64,000 nt of DNA from Psychrobacter sp. MF31 (GCF_012847335.1 NZ_JABBDX010000003.1:1-64000); one strand, 5' to 3'. Shown: positions 26,966 to 36,952, numbered from the stretch's first letter. The notes: generated by a model not told the origin, from the letters alone. A program made the numbers and translations.

Positions 26966-28030
26966 ATGGATGACAACAAAGCCAAAGCGCTCAAAGCCGC
27001 CCTTGGTCAAATTGAAAAGCAATTTGGTAAAAACACCATCATGCACTTGGGTGATGAGTCCGCAGCGCTTGATGTTGATGTGGTGTCCACCGGATCGCTT
27101 GGTCTTGATATTGCGCTTGGGATTGGCGGCTTGCCAAAGGGTCGCATCATTGAGATTTACGGTCCTGAAAGCTCGGGCAAAACCACAATGACCCTGCAAG
27201 CGATCGCAGAATGCCAAAAGCAAGGCGGAACTTGTGCGTTTATTGACGCGGAGCACGCGCTTGACCCAATTTATGCGCGCAAGCTTGGCGTCAATACCGA
27301 TGATTTATTGGTCTCACAACCGGACAATGGCGAGCAAGCGCTTGAGATTACTGACATGCTCGTTCGCTCAGGCGCGGTTGATATGATTGTGGTTGACTCG
27401 GTTGCTGCTTTGACCCCACGCGCGGAAATTGAGGGCGAAATGGGCGACTCGCACATGGGACTTCAAGCTCGTCTTATGAGCCAAGCACTTCGTAAAATCA
27501 CCGGAAACGCCAAACGCTCCAACTGTATGGTGGTGTTTATTAACCAAATCCGTATGAAAATCGGCGTTATGTTTGGTAGCCCTGAAACCACAACCGGCGG
27601 TAACGCGCTGAAATTCTATGCGTCAGTTCGGATGGACATTCGCCGCATTGGTGCGGTCAAAAATGGTGATGAAATCATCGGTAACCAAACGCGCGTCAAA
27701 GTCATCAAAAACAAAATGGCGCCGCCGTTCCGCCAAGCCGAATTTGAAATCACTTACGGCGAAGGCACCAACCATTTAGCTGAAGTCATCGATTTGGGCG
27801 TGGAAGTCGGTGCAGTTGGCAAAGCGGGCGCTTGGTACAGCTATGGCGATGAAAAAATCGGTCAAGGTAAAGCCAACTCCGTGCTGTTTTTGAAAGAAAA
27901 TCCTGAGATTGCGCAAGCCATTGAAGCGAAAATTCGCGCGCAAAAACTCGGCGCTATTGACCCAACCGCCGTTACCGATGTTGACGAAGAAGCGCCGGAT
28001 TTCAACGCTGATTCGGTTGAGCTGCCATAA
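26966..28030 (+). CDS. recA: Recombinase RecA
   Basis: A 354-residue recombinase that forms filaments on single-stranded DNA for homologous recombination. Walker A is GPESSGKT (66-73). The MAW motif region [17 protein letters not shown], the L1/L2 loop regions ([13 protein letters not shown] and [17 protein letters not shown]) and the acidic C-terminal tail ([17 protein letters not shown]) are all present. AAAGGA precedes the ATG. recX follows after 21 bases. The upstream region carries an extended -10 element and two DnaA boxes but no recognised SOS operator. Confidence 0.98.
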   Translation: MDDNKAKALKAALGQIEKQFGKNTIMHLGDESAALDVDVVSTGSLGLDIALGIGGLPKGRIIEIYGPESSGKTTMTLQAIAECQKQGGTCAFIDAEHALDPIYARKLGVNTDDLLVSQPDNGEQALEITDMLVRSGAVDMIVVDSVAALTPRAEIEGEMGDSHMGLQARLMSQALRKITGNAKRSNCMVVFINQIRMKIGVMFGSPETTTGGNALKFYASVRMDIRRIGAVKNGDEIIGNQTRVKVIKNKMAPPFRQAEFEITYGEGTNHLAEVIDLGVEVGAVGKAGAWYSYGDEKIGQGKANSVLFLKENPEIAQAIEAKIRAQKLGAIDPTAVTDVDEEAPDFNADSVELP

Positions 28031-28051
28031 ATAACTGATTGTTTAGCTGCT

Positions 28052-29119
28052 ATGAGTCAAGTTAAAACGCTCGCTGAAATCTTAGCGCAAGTTGATAAGG
28101 CGCCTGATAAAAAGCCTGATTCAAAATCAGGCTCGGCGATACCAAAGCCTAAAAATCGCTCTGAGAATCAGTCTCAGGGCGCTTTTGTGCATGAGGATAA
28201 ACAAGAAACATCCTTCACTAAAAATTTTCGCTCAAAACATGAGTTTAAAAAGAAGAAGAAAAGGTCTAACTCCGTAGATGATGATTTTGAGCAAGACTTT
28301 CATGACAATTTAGAAATTGGCTTGGATATTGATTCGCCAAATCCTACTCGAAAACAAGGCAAAAAAAAGCGAAAGCGCTTTCATCCTGCCGCAACCTTTA
28401 TCCCCGAAAAATCAGAAACGCCGGACTACGAGCCGCCAAATCCTAACAGCATCAAAGCCTTACTTGCCGAGGTCAAAAACGATTTAGAAAACGGTGAAAC
28501 GGAAGGCGATACTCAAGATACGGACAATATTCCTGCCGCACTTAAAGCCTATTTGCGCTCTCCTGAGCAGCGCCAAGCTGAAACGGACGCGATCAAAGCA
28601 GAAAGCCGATTACGCTGGCTGGCATTTTACTATTTATCGCGGCGTGAGTTTGGACAAGCTGAACTTAAGCAAAAGCTGATTGAAAAAGATCAAGACCCCG
28701 ACAAAATCGACGCGCTATTGGCGGAATTTAGCGAAAAAGGCTACCAAAGCGATGAGCGTGCCACCTTAATGCTGATTCGTGAAAATATCCGCAAAGGTCG
28801 CGGTCACAACCGAATTAAGCAAGAATTGCAGCAAAAAAAGCTGACCCTGCCTTGCAATATTGACGAGCTCATTGAGTTGGCGCAGTCAGAAACCCAAGCG
28901 TTTAGTGAGTTTATGGCGAATGATGACGACTTGGTCGAGGGCATCGACTGGCTAAAACTGGCTGTGGAGGCGCGAACCAAAAAGTACGGCAACAGCATTC
29001 CAACCACGCCTAAAGATAAAGCCAAGCAACTGCGATTTTTGCAGTATCGCGGCTTTCAAAGCGATGTTTGCTTTGCAGCGCTTGATTACACCCTTGAAAC
29101 GTTAGATGAGCGCTATTAA
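28052..29119 (+). CDS. recX: RecX-type regulator of RecA with long disordered N-terminal extension
   Basis: A 355-residue protein immediately downstream of recA. The C-terminal part (about 185-350) resembles RecX helical repeats: LRWLAFYYLSRREFGQAELKQKLIEK, FSEKGYQSDERATLML, GHNRIKQELQQK, and the closing KQLRFLQYRGFQSDVCFAAL. RecX normally has about 150-170 residues. Here roughly 180 extra residues precede it, rich in Lys, Asp, Ser and Pro with basic clusters such as FKKKKKRS and GKKKRKRF, and are probably unstructured. RecX inhibits RecA filaments; what the extension does is unknown. The stop codon lies in the left arm of a terminator. Confidence 0.85.
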   Translation: MSQVKTLAEILAQVDKAPDKKPDSKSGSAIPKPKNRSENQSQGAFVHEDKQETSFTKNFRSKHEFKKKKKRSNSVDDDFEQDFHDNLEIGLDIDSPNPTRKQGKKKRKRFHPAATFIPEKSETPDYEPPNPNSIKALLAEVKNDLENGETEGDTQDTDNIPAALKAYLRSPEQRQAETDAIKAESRLRWLAFYYLSRREFGQAELKQKLIEKDQDPDKIDALLAEFSEKGYQSDERATLMLIRENIRKGRGHNRIKQELQQKKLTLPCNIDELIELAQSETQAFSEFMANDDDLVEGIDWLKLAVEARTKKYGNSIPTTPKDKAKQLRFLQYRGFQSDVCFAALDYTLETLDERY

Positions 29120-29140
29120 CTTATTAATAGCGCTTTTTTT
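29109..29140 (+). terminator. Rho-independent terminator of recA-recX
   Basis: An 11-bp stem AGCGCTATTAA (29109-29119) with TTAATAGCGCT (29124-29134), a 4-base loop and a T-run. The left arm includes the recX stop codon. Confidence 0.88.
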
Positions 29141-29180
29141 GACTGATAAAAATCAAATCCTCTATCTAATAACTATTTAA

Positions 29181-30638
29181 TTAGTAATAACCAAGCAATT
29201 TCCACCAAATCAATCCTGCTCCAATCCAAACGATTAAGTTCACCACGCTCATAATCGCGCCCATGATCCACCATTCCCCAAGCGTGACGTAGCCTGAGTT
29301 AAAAATTACCGGCGCCGTTCCGGTTGCATAATGGGTCAAGGTCATCATGATGTTCCCTGCAGCTGCCAAAATTAGGGCATAAAGCATCGGTGGCGCGCCA
29401 AGTGCCAATCCCACGGCATAAAACGCGGCAAATAACGCGGTAATATGCGCGGTCGTACTGGCAAAAAAGTAATGAATGTATAAATAAACCAGCGTCAAAA
29501 TCGCCACCGCACCAATCCAACCGACGCCTGTTGCTGCAATCATATGCTCGATATTGTCCGAAAACCAACTGACCAAGCCAAGTTTATTAAGATAAGATGC
29601 CATCATAATCAGCGCACCAAACCAAACAATGGTATCCCAAGCAGATTTTTCTTTAAGCACATCTTCCCAAGTGAGAACGCCCGTTAATAAAAGCGCCGTT
29701 AAGCCAATAAATGCCGTGGTCGTTGCATCAACGGTAAGGCTTTCGCTAATCAATAGCGCTGGAATATTTGCCCAAAGTATCAGCATGAGTGCAAACACGC
29801 CCAGCATGATTTTTTCTTGACGGGTGACGTGACCCATTTTTTTAAGGTTGTCTTTAGCAAAGGCTTTAGCGTCAGGAGTCGCTTTGACTTCCGGCGGATA
29901 AATCAAGTAAATGACCAGCGGCATTAAGATCAAACAAAGCATTCCAGGGATAAACATGGCGACCGCCCAAGTCGTCCACGACAAATGAATTTGACTTCCG
30001 GTGGCTTTATTGACCAAATCCACCACCAAGGGGTTGGGCGCGGTGGCAGTAATAAACATACCTGAGGTGATGGGATTGGCATGATAGTTGACCATCGCCA
30101 AATAGCGACCGATCTTTTTTTGCGAGCCCTCCTCCGGCGTTGAGTGAAAGCTTTGGGCAATCGATAGCATAATAGGATGAATAATCCCGCCGCCGCGAGC
30201 AGTATTTGACGGCGTGATGGGAGCAATCATCAATTCCGCAGCGGTCAATGAATACGCCACGCCCACCGTTTTTTTGCCAAAAATCGAGATGAAATAATAT
30301 GCAATTCGCCGACCAAGACCGGTCTTAATTAAGCCGCGCGAAATCATGACCGCAATACCAATCAACCAAATCAGCGGGCTTGAAAAACTGGATAACGCAT
30401 CACTAATTGCACCGCTTGGCGTGTCATTAGTAACGCCTGTAAGTGCCACAGCAGTGACCGCAATAATTGCAATCGCACCGATGGGCAGCACTTTACCAAT
30501 GATGGCAACAATGGTTGCAATAAACAACGCCAGCATGTGCCAAGCATCGGGGCTGACGCCCTCAGGAATCGGGATCAAAAACCAAATGATTAAACCAATG
30601 GCAATCGCGATGACCGCAGGAATGGGCTTAAATGGCAT
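29181..30638 (-). CDS. DASS/SLC13 family anion (dicarboxylate) symporter
   Basis: A 485-residue inner-membrane transporter of the divalent anion:Na+ symporter family. It has about 12 hydrophobic segments and the paired substrate-binding signatures: PITPSNTARGGG and ATAPNPLVV in the first half, ASTTAHITALFAAF and HYATGTAPVIF in the second. It is most like the 2-oxoglutarate/malate translocator and CitT-type branch, so the likely substrates are di- or tricarboxylates. AAGGAGGT gives it a very strong ribosome-binding site. The gene stands alone, convergent with recX, and no regulator is adjacent. Confidence 0.88.
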   Translation of the reverse strand: MPFKPIPAVIAIAIGLIIWFLIPIPEGVSPDAWHMLALFIATIVAIIGKVLPIGAIAIIAVTAVALTGVTNDTPSGAISDALSSFSSPLIWLIGIAVMISRGLIKTGLGRRIAYYFISIFGKKTVGVAYSLTAAELMIAPITPSNTARGGGIIHPIMLSIAQSFHSTPEEGSQKKIGRYLAMVNYHANPITSGMFITATAPNPLVVDLVNKATGSQIHLSWTTWAVAMFIPGMLCLILMPLVIYLIYPPEVKATPDAKAFAKDNLKKMGHVTRQEKIMLGVFALMLILWANIPALLISESLTVDATTTAFIGLTALLLTGVLTWEDVLKEKSAWDTIVWFGALIMMASYLNKLGLVSWFSDNIEHMIAATGVGWIGAVAILTLVYLYIHYFFASTTAHITALFAAFYAVGLALGAPPMLYALILAAAGNIMMTLTHYATGTAPVIFNSGYVTLGEWWIMGAIMSVVNLIVWIGAGLIWWKLLGYY

Positions 30639-30848
30639 TACTTACCTCCTTAGCATGTTGTTCTTATTTATTTTTATAAGTGCTAATCATTTCGCTACTT
30701 TTTGTGGGTATCATATAATGATTAATCTTCCAAATTAGGAAACTTTCACTATTTTTAACAATTCTGTGAACCTTTTTTCAATAATCATTTTTGTTTAAAC
30801 CATAAAAAAGAGCCCAAAAGAGCCCTTTTTGAATCAATAAACTTAAAC

Positions 30849-31568
30849 TTAAGATTTAAGCGCTCCTAAGCGGTTAGATAACTGCTGAATGATTTGGTCA
30901 ATTTCTTGATTGGCATCAGCTTCATTGTCCAAATTGCCATGCGGCGTCAGTTGGTTCATCACCTCAGGGAGCAGTTCAGCCAAGCCTTGACGGACTTCCA
31001 AATCATTGGCGCCTGTTTTTGCCGCAACGGTTTGAATATCTTGGTCATCAAACAATCGGCTGACTTCATTGGGATCAAGATTGTCATTTAATTCGTGATT
31101 GCTTAGCCAAGATCGCGCTTGATGCTCATAGCCAAGTTGGCTGACCTTATTGAGCGCGCCGCCAAGACCACCATTTCGTTGAATCCAGTTCAGCACCACA
31201 GGAAGCAGCGCAGCAATCAACATGCCTTTACCACCAAAACCGCTTTGCTGACGTGACCCTAAAATACTGCCTAAAATATCACCCAATCCACCTGCGCCTT
31301 GATTAATGCTGCCTCGTGATTGGGAACTTGAGTTCATCAGACCGCCCAAAATATCATCCAACCCAAAATGATTGTCTGTCTGCCGCTCATAGCGCTGCGG
31401 ATTATAATCGCGCGATTGATGGCGACCGGTCAGCACACCGCTTAAAATATCGCCAAGACCGCCCGTTTTGCGCGGGGTGATTTGCTGATTGATAGGGTTA
31501 CGATTGGCATCATCAGGATCGATCGCACTACGCGCGATTTGGGTGACCAAATTCCCTAATAAACTCAT
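30849..31568 (-). CDS. YidB-like DUF937 protein with GLGDIL repeats
   Basis: A 239-residue soluble protein. Three copies of a G-L-x-D-I-L-x-x-x-L motif (around residues 37, 69 and 94) are separated by Gln/Arg/Ser-rich linkers. A C-terminal DUF937/YidB-type helical region then includes GYEHQARSWLSNHELNDNLDP and a helix bundle ending QQLSNRLGALKS. YidB family members have no firmly established function. AAGGAG precedes the ATG. It is flanked on the same strand by ygfX upstream and the DASS transporter downstream with wide gaps, so it is probably a single-gene unit. Confidence 0.75.
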   Translation of the reverse strand: MSLLGNLVTQIARSAIDPDDANRNPINQQITPRKTGGLGDILSGVLTGRHQSRDYNPQRYERQTDNHFGLDDILGGLMNSSSQSRGSINQGAGGLGDILGSILGSRQQSGFGGKGMLIAALLPVVLNWIQRNGGLGGALNKVSQLGYEHQARSWLSNHELNDNLDPNEVSRLFDDQDIQTVAAKTGANDLEVRQGLAELLPEVMNQLTPHGNLDNEADANQEIDQIIQQLSNRLGALKS

Positions 31569-31703
31569 AATGACTCCTTATTGTTTTAATATTATCTTTT
31601 TAATGAGGCAGTTTGCGTTTGCCATCATAAAAACGGCATTAATATTAATATACCAAGTCTAACTGGTTATCGGGAGCGCTATTTTGTTATGTCCTGTATA
31701 GCG

Positions 31704-32144
31704 CTAAGCCATGAGTTGCCCAAGAATGCTCAATTTGCGCCAGTCATCCGCGGTCATTTGGTCGCGAAAAATGGTAAAGGTCAATGACCTCTGATAAGGC
31801 TCAATGACTTGAACCTCGGCAATGATCACCCAAGAATAGGCACGGACACGAAGCAAATCGCCCTGCCAAAGCTGATCGCCGCGACTGGTTGCCATCAGCA
31901 GTTGCCAGTTTTGACGCGCGTTTAAATGAAGTAGCGGCTGGCTTAACTGTAAAAGCGCAGGTTTTGATAAAAATATAAAACTGCTGATCAAAATCACTGA
32001 CAATAAAGCCAGTCCAAACTGCCAAATAGCAAGCCCTGCCAACCACGCGATAGGCAAAAAAATGGCAAGTAAAGCGGCATAAAAAAGCAATCGAAATCGG
32101 CTTTGCAAAGTTATTGGCGCATCAAGGCGCATTAAGTTGCTCAT
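31704..32144 (-). CDS. ygfX: YgfX-like membrane protein (partner of SdhE)
   Basis: A 146-residue protein with two membrane helices close together (about 19-37 and 40-60), then a soluble C-terminal half containing QNWQLLMATSRGDQLWQGDLLRVR. Size, topology and position directly after sdhE match YgfX, the membrane partner of SdhE, described as affecting cytoskeletal proteins in E. coli. The sdhE stop TAA directly abuts its ATG, so the two are translationally coupled. Sequence similarity is weak by eye, so the name rests largely on context. Confidence 0.55.
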   Translation of the reverse strand: MSNLMRLDAPITLQSRFRLLFYAALLAIFLPIAWLAGLAIWQFGLALLSVILISSFIFLSKPALLQLSQPLLHLNARQNWQLLMATSRGDQLWQGDLLRVRAYSWVIIAEVQVIEPYQRSLTFTIFRDQMTADDWRKLSILGQLMA

Positions 32145-32423
32145 TTATAATGCTTTAGCATGACGCCAAGATTTGATTTGATTGACCAACTGCCAAACGG
32201 CTTCATCTTCAGGCTTTGCTTGGTTGGTAAAATAATCAAGCAAATCAGGGTCTTCATAAGTTAACAGATTAGCAAACGTTGCTTGCTCTTTAGGGTCTGC
32301 CGCTAAATAGAGCTCTTTAACATAAGGGTCAAGGTAAAAATCCAGCTCTTTTAGTCCGCGCCGAGCTTGATAAATGATTCGGCGCTGCTCAAGGGTTGGC
32401 TCAATCGTTTGGTTAGCAGCCAT
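32145..32423 (-). CDS. sdhE: Succinate dehydrogenase assembly factor SdhE (FAD flavinylation)
   Basis: A 92-residue helical protein required for covalent FAD attachment to SdhA in relatives. It carries the family signature RRIIYQARRGLKELDFYLDP (Arg-Gly-x-x-Glu-x-Asp core), then FANLLTYEDPDLLDYF. AGGAG precedes the ATG. It lies in a probable operon folP-sdhE-ygfX: 34 bases after folP and directly abutting ygfX. Confidence 0.88.
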   Translation of the reverse strand: MAANQTIEPTLEQRRIIYQARRGLKELDFYLDPYVKELYLAADPKEQATFANLLTYEDPDLLDYFTNQAKPEDEAVWQLVNQIKSWRHAKAL

Positions 32424-32457
32424 TATTAGCTCCTTTTAAAAAATGTTAATAGTCATG

Positions 32458-33345
32458 TTAGCAGCGGCTTAACTGCTCCCAAAGGCTTGCTGCTTGCTTC
32501 ATCATTGCCACATTATGCGTTCGAATAATGCTTGCGCCTTGCTGGATGGCAATGAGCCCCGCCGCTGACCCTACCCAATCGCGCTCCAAAGCTTGCGACT
32601 GCTCCCAAGACGCAACGCCACTTTTATTTAAAACTTCGGCTAAAAACCGCTTTCGAGAAATGCCAAACATCACTGGTCGATGAAAAATTTGAAAGTGATC
32701 AAGATGAGTGAGCAATTGACAATGATGATCATAGTTTTTTGCAAAGCCAAATCCGGGGTCAATAATGATATTTTCCGCGCGAACGCCGGCTTGAATGGTC
32801 GCTTCAACTTGAACAGACAACTCGCGGATCACCTCGCTGACCACCTCATGATAATCGGCAAACTCATTCATCGTTGTGGGTTCGCCGCGCATGTGCATGA
32901 GCATCACTGGAAGATCAAGCGCAGCTGCCATATCGCGAGCGCCCTCTCGAGTAAGCGCGCGAACATCGTTCCAAATATCTGCCCCCGCAATTGCCGCTGA
33001 CCGCATCACCTCAGGATTACTGGTGTCAATCGACAGCCAAATATCATTGCCGAAGCGTTTGCGAATTTTCTCAACTACGGGAACGACGCGCAACTGCTCT
33101 TCCTTAGTTGACACAGCTTTGGCATTGGGTCTGGTGGACTCGCCGCCAATATCAATGATCGCTGCGCCATCATTTAGCATTTGCTCGCAATGATGAAGCG
33201 CATCATCAAGTTGATTAAATTTACCGCCATCTGAAAATGAATCCGGCGTGACGTTTAATATTCCCATAATCTGCGGGCGCGACAAATCTAGCGTTTTGCC
33301 CCGATAGGTTAACTCAAAATTTGGCAAGGGTTGAAACAATGACAT
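32458..33345 (-). CDS. folP: Dihydropteroate synthase
   Basis: A 295-residue TIM-barrel enzyme that joins p-aminobenzoate to hydroxymethyl-dihydropterin diphosphate in folate synthesis; it is the sulfonamide target. Signatures are IMGILNVTPDSFSDGGKF, IIDIGGESTRPNA, SIDTSNPEV, MLMHMRGEP, and IIDPGFGFAKNYDHH, then GISRKRF. It lies downstream of ftsH, as in E. coli, but a terminator hairpin separates them. It starts a probable folP-sdhE-ygfX operon. Confidence 0.96.
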   Translation of the reverse strand: MSLFQPLPNFELTYRGKTLDLSRPQIMGILNVTPDSFSDGGKFNQLDDALHHCEQMLNDGAAIIDIGGESTRPNAKAVSTKEEQLRVVPVVEKIRKRFGNDIWLSIDTSNPEVMRSAAIAGADIWNDVRALTREGARDMAAALDLPVMLMHMRGEPTTMNEFADYHEVVSEVIRELSVQVEATIQAGVRAENIIIDPGFGFAKNYDHHCQLLTHLDHFQIFHRPVMFGISRKRFLAEVLNKSGVASWEQSQALERDWVGSAAGLIAIQQGASIIRTHNVAMMKQAASLWEQLSRC

Positions 33346-33402
33346 AAAGATTCCAATAGCAAATCAATCTTTGCTCATCATAACAGGAATTTACAGACAA
33401 TA

Positions 33403-33432
33403 AAAAAGCCCTTAATGAAAAAAGGGCTTTTT
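33403..33432 (-). terminator. Rho-independent terminator of ftsH
   Basis: An 11-bp stem AAAAAGCCCTT (33403-33413) with AAGGGCTTTTT (33422-33432) and an 8-base loop lies just after the ftsH stop on the minus strand. Confidence 0.85.
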
Positions 33433-33452
33433 GTTTGAGTTATAACTTCACA

Positions 33453-35348
33453 TTACATTGCAGGAAGTGGTGGTGGCGTTGACTTTGAAGGCTTCACGTC
33501 ATCTTTTGCCAAATTGACCTCATTGCCTTGATAGACTTTCGGTGGTCTTGGCGCTTCACCCGCTAAAATATCTTGCAATTGATCGCGGTCAATGGTTTCC
33601 CATTTCATCAGCGCATCAACCATTGCATAGATTTTATCTTTATTGCCTTCGATCAGCTCACGAGCGATATCATATTGCTCCTCTAGCATTCGGCGAACTT
33701 CTTCATCTACTTTTTGCTGAGTAGCCTCTGAAATGGTTCGGCTGCCGCCACCAAAGTAGCCTTGCGAGCTGTCATCATCTTCATAAACCATGATTCCAAG
33801 AGCATCTGACATGCCGTACTTGGTCACCATGGCTCGCGCCATTTTGGTAGCCCGTTCAAAGTCGTTTGACGCTCCTGTTGACTGCTGATTAATGAATACT
33901 TCTTCAGCAATACGACCACCAAATAAAATGGCAATGTCGTTGAGCATTTTTGACTTATACATACTGGTTTGGTCATGCTCAGGAAGCTGCCAAGTTACCC
34001 CTAATGCAAAGCCGCGTGGCATAATCGTCACTTTATGAACCGGATCTGTTCCTGGAAGCAATTCGGCAACCAAAGCATGACCGGATTCATGGTAAGCGGT
34101 TGCTCGGCGCTCTTCTTCACGAAGCACCATGGATTTACGCTCAGGACCCATGTAAAGCTTGTCTTTTGCATCTTCAAAATCGTTCATATCAACGCTACGC
34201 TTGTTACGGCGAGCAGCAAACAGCGCCGCTTCGTTCACAAGGTTGGCAAGCTGAGCACCACTAAAGCCAGGAGTTCCGCGAGCGAGCGCATTGGCATCAA
34301 CGGCAATGGTATTTGGCAATTTTTTCAAATGCACTTTTAAAATTTGCTCGCGACCTTTGATGTCTGGCAATCCCACTTGGACTTGACGGTCAAAACGACC
34401 AGGTCGCAATAACGCTTTATCAAGCACGTCGGCGCGGTTGGTCGCCGCGATCACGATCACGCCTTCATTACCTTCAAAGCCATCCATTTCAACCAAAAGC
34501 TGGTTTAAGGTTTGCTCACGCTCATCATTGCCGCCGCCCATTCCAGAGCCACGATGACGACCGACCGCATCAATCTCGTCAATAAAGATGATACAAGGTG
34601 CGTTTTTCTTAGCTTGTTCAAACATATCACGGACACGAGATGCACCAACGCCAACAAACATTTCAACAAAGTCAGAGCCTGAGATTGAGAAAAATGGTAC
34701 TTTAGCTTCACCGGCAATGGCTTTAGCAAGCAGCGTTTTACCAGTTCCAGGCGGTCCTACCATCAAGATACCGCGTGGAATCATCGCCCCAAGCTTGGTA
34801 AATTTGTCCGGATCGCGCAGAAAGTCAACCACTTCAACAACTTCTTGTTTGGCCTCTTCACAGCCTGCCACATCGTCAAAGTTAACGCGGATTTGGTCTT
34901 CGGTCAGCATTTTGGCTTTTGATTTGCCAAAGCTCATAGGACCGCTGCCTTTACCGCCCGCGCCGCCTTGCATATTACGCATAAAGAATAAAAACAAGCC
35001 GATGATTAACAGGATGGGGAAGCTTGCAATCAACAGCTGCATCAACACGCCTTGACGTTTTGGCGCTGTGCCTTGAACTTCGACTTTATTTTCGCGCAGC
35101 ATCGGCATAAGCTGCTCGTCCATCACCGCAGGTCTGATGGTCTCAAAAGTTGAGCCATTTTTCTTTTCACCCGTGATCTGCTCACCGTCAATCTTGACGC
35201 TTGCCACTTGGTTTTCGGTCACAGCGGTCACAAATTGCGAGTAGTTGAGATTATCAGGCTCAGATGATTGATCAAAGCTGCTAAACACCACTACCAAAAC
35301 ACCGATGACCACCAGCCACAATAAGGTATTTTTTACCATGTCGCTCAC
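33453..35348 (-). CDS. ftsH: ATP-dependent zinc metalloprotease FtsH
   Basis: A membrane AAA+ protease that degrades membrane and regulatory proteins, including LpxC in enterics. Two N-terminal membrane helices flank a periplasmic domain. The AAA module has Walker A GPPGTGKT, Walker [16 protein letters not shown] and the second region of homology. The protease domain has the zinc motif HESGH. The tail is PPPLPAM. The start is probably the GTG at 35348, giving [11 protein letters not shown] as in relatives, with GGGA upstream. An in-frame ATG at 35360 adds four residues but has no room for a ribosome-binding site. Confidence 0.96.
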   Translation of the reverse strand: MSDMVKNTLLWLVVIGVLVVVFSSFDQSSEPDNLNYSQFVTAVTENQVASVKIDGEQITGEKKNGSTFETIRPAVMDEQLMPMLRENKVEVQGTAPKRQGVLMQLLIASFPILLIIGLFLFFMRNMQGGAGGKGSGPMSFGKSKAKMLTEDQIRVNFDDVAGCEEAKQEVVEVVDFLRDPDKFTKLGAMIPRGILMVGPPGTGKTLLAKAIAGEAKVPFFSISGSDFVEMFVGVGASRVRDMFEQAKKNAPCIIFIDEIDAVGRHRGSGMGGGNDEREQTLNQLLVEMDGFEGNEGVIVIAATNRADVLDKALLRPGRFDRQVQVGLPDIKGREQILKVHLKKLPNTIAVDANALARGTPGFSGAQLANLVNEAALFAARRNKRSVDMNDFEDAKDKLYMGPERKSMVLREEERRATAYHESGHALVAELLPGTDPVHKVTIMPRGFALGVTWQLPEHDQTSMYKSKMLNDIAILFGGRIAEEVFINQQSTGASNDFERATKMARAMVTKYGMSDALGIMVYEDDDSSQGYFGGGSRTISEATQQKVDEEVRRMLEEQYDIARELIEGNKDKIYAMVDALMKWETIDRDQLQDILAGEAPRPPKVYQGNEVNLAKDDVKPSKSTPPPLPAM

Positions 35349-35360
35349 AAATTTTCCCAT

Positions 35361-35765
35361 CCCTTATTTAATTGGTGTGCTTTTTTAAACCAGAACGTCA
35401 AAAACACAACATTTATTGGGGTAAAATAAGCTTCAGTCACTTGCTTATTTCAACACATAAATTCTTGTTTTTAGACAACTTTGCTCAATAGAATCATTTC
35501 GCATAAAACTGACTAATATAAAGTTAATATACCATGATATATGGTAGCTGCTATTAAAATTCAAGCGATTGCGGCAATTATTGAGTTAACAAATGTAGCG
35601 CTTAATTACCCTTATTTACGGGCGCTTGATTTGCTATTTAAGGACGCTTTATTGGCTTTGCTGCCGTTTATTTTGAATAAAATAGCTTTATTACATTTTA
35701 CTAAGTTGAATAACAATCATGACATTATAATTCAAAATTAGAGGTTAACCTTTTGAAATTGGTAG
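35361..35765. other. Non-coding stretch between rlmE and ftsH
   Basis: This 405-base AT-rich gap lies between rlmE and ftsH, both on the minus strand. It must hold the ftsH promoter, but no clear -35/-10 pair was found. A short inverted repeat TACCAT-N5-ATGGTA lies at 35531-35547. A 66-codon plus-strand reading frame here (35541-35741) lacks a ribosome-binding site and is not considered a gene. Confidence 0.5.
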
Positions 35766-36398
35766 TTATTTTATTGCTACCCAAAAAATTTCTTTTGATC
35801 GAGGTCGCGATGCCGCAGGCTTAATGCTACGAACTTTGCTAAACTGTTTTTGTAGCTCAGTGCGAAGTTCTTGCTCACCTTCACCTTGAAAAACTTTCAT
35901 AATCAGCGCCCCACCTTTTGGCAAGGTATTATTGGCAAAATCAATGGCAAGCTCACACAAATACATCATTCGCGGCTGATCGACGCCGCTATTTCCTGAG
36001 GTATTGGGCGCCATGTCCGACAACACCACATCAACCGCGCGCTCGCCAACCTCAGTCATGATGGCATCAAACACTTCCGTTTCACGAAAATCCCCTTGAA
36101 TAAAGGTCACGTTTTCAAGGGCATCCATCGGTAAAATATCGGAGGCAATCAGCACGCCTTTTTCACCAACCAATCGCCCTGCAACTTGCGACCAGCTGCC
36201 AGGCGCCGATCCTAAATCCACCACGGTCATGCCCTTTTTAATCAGCTTGGTTTTGTCATTGATTTCAAGCAATTTATAAGCGGCGCGCGCCCGAAAACCG
36301 TCTTTTTGGGCTTGTTGAACATAATAGTCATCGATGTGCTCTTTCATCCAAGCTTTGCTGCTTTTTGACAGTTTTTTATTTTCAATTCGCGTGGCCAA
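35766..36398 (-). CDS. rlmE: 23S rRNA (uridine2552-2'-O)-methyltransferase
   Basis: A 210-residue SAM-dependent RrmJ/FtsJ enzyme that methylates U2552 in the ribosomal A loop. Seen are KKAQKDGFRARAAYKL-type sequence in the N-terminus (QAQKDGFRARAAYKLLEI), the SAM motif VVDLGSAPGSWSQV, VVLSDMAPNTSG and the catalytic K in ALIMKVFQG. The start is a TTG (36398) that encodes the conserved MATRIENKKLSKSS, with GGAG 8 bases upstream. It is divergent from yhbY, the common ftsH-rlmE-yhbY arrangement. Confidence 0.94.
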   Translation of the reverse strand: MATRIENKKLSKSSKAWMKEHIDDYYVQQAQKDGFRARAAYKLLEINDKTKLIKKGMTVVDLGSAPGSWSQVAGRLVGEKGVLIASDILPMDALENVTFIQGDFRETEVFDAIMTEVGERAVDVVLSDMAPNTSGNSGVDQPRMMYLCELAIDFANNTLPKGGALIMKVFQGEGEQELRTELQKQFSKVRSIKPAASRPRSKEIFWVAIK

Positions 36399-36617
36399 AA
36401 TGGTGCTCCAACATACGGACCTAAAAGCGCGGTCATTAGATTACTTAATTGTGGCAATCACCGCGTTTTTCAAAGGCTAAAACCTTCATCTTAACATTTT
36501 CAATCTATAAAATCGTGCAATTTACCGCAATTTTTAAGCAAGTTGCTGTCAGATTATTTATAATTGTCTTTAACTTTTTTAATGATGCTGCTGTAATTTT
36601 TTAACATGGAATCTGCT

Positions 36618-36935
36618 ATGAAATCGATCACTCTTGATAACGACACTATCCGCAAGCTCAAAGGCATCGGTCACGAATTAAAGCCCATCGTCATGATTGG
36701 CAATAATGGCGTAACGCCTGCCATCATCAACGAAGTGGATCGCGCGCTTAACGATCATGAATTGATCAAAGTCAAACTGCCGGCTGGAAGCAAGCACGAT
36801 CGCGATGTGATCAGCAGTGAGCTTGCCGCGGCTGCAAACGCTTTTGTTATTCATAGCATTGGTCGCATGGCGTTGCTACTGCGCCAAAATCCAAATGCCA
36901 ACCCCAAGCTTTCCAATTTAAGCCGCTATGAATAA
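36618..36935 (+). CDS. yhbY: Ribosome assembly RNA-binding protein YhbY (CRM domain)
   Basis: A 105-residue CRS1/YhbY domain protein associated with pre-50S particles. It shows the family pattern LKGIGHELKPIVMIGNNGVTPAIINEVDRALNDHELIKVK with the GxxG RNA-binding loop (IGNNG region), and a late IGRMALLLRQNP. The ATG at 36618 is preferred; the ATG four codons upstream (36606) has no ribosome-binding site. It is transcribed away from rlmE and is closed by a terminator. Confidence 0.9.
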   Translation: MKSITLDNDTIRKLKGIGHELKPIVMIGNNGVTPAIINEVDRALNDHELIKVKLPAGSKHDRDVISSELAAAANAFVIHSIGRMALLLRQNPNANPKLSNLSRYE

Positions 36936-36952
36936 TTCCTACCCTTGATCAA

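Noticed and set aside
30803-30832. A terminator after the YidB-like gene (repeated GAGCCC with A- and T-runs)
   Set aside because: The GAGCCC copies are direct repeats, not an inverted pair; only about 5 bp of stem forms. Too weak to call.
35541-35741. A 66-codon plus-strand reading frame in the rlmE-ftsH gap
   Set aside because: No ribosome-binding site, AT-driven hydrophobic composition and no recognised family. It more likely reflects the base composition of a non-coding gap.
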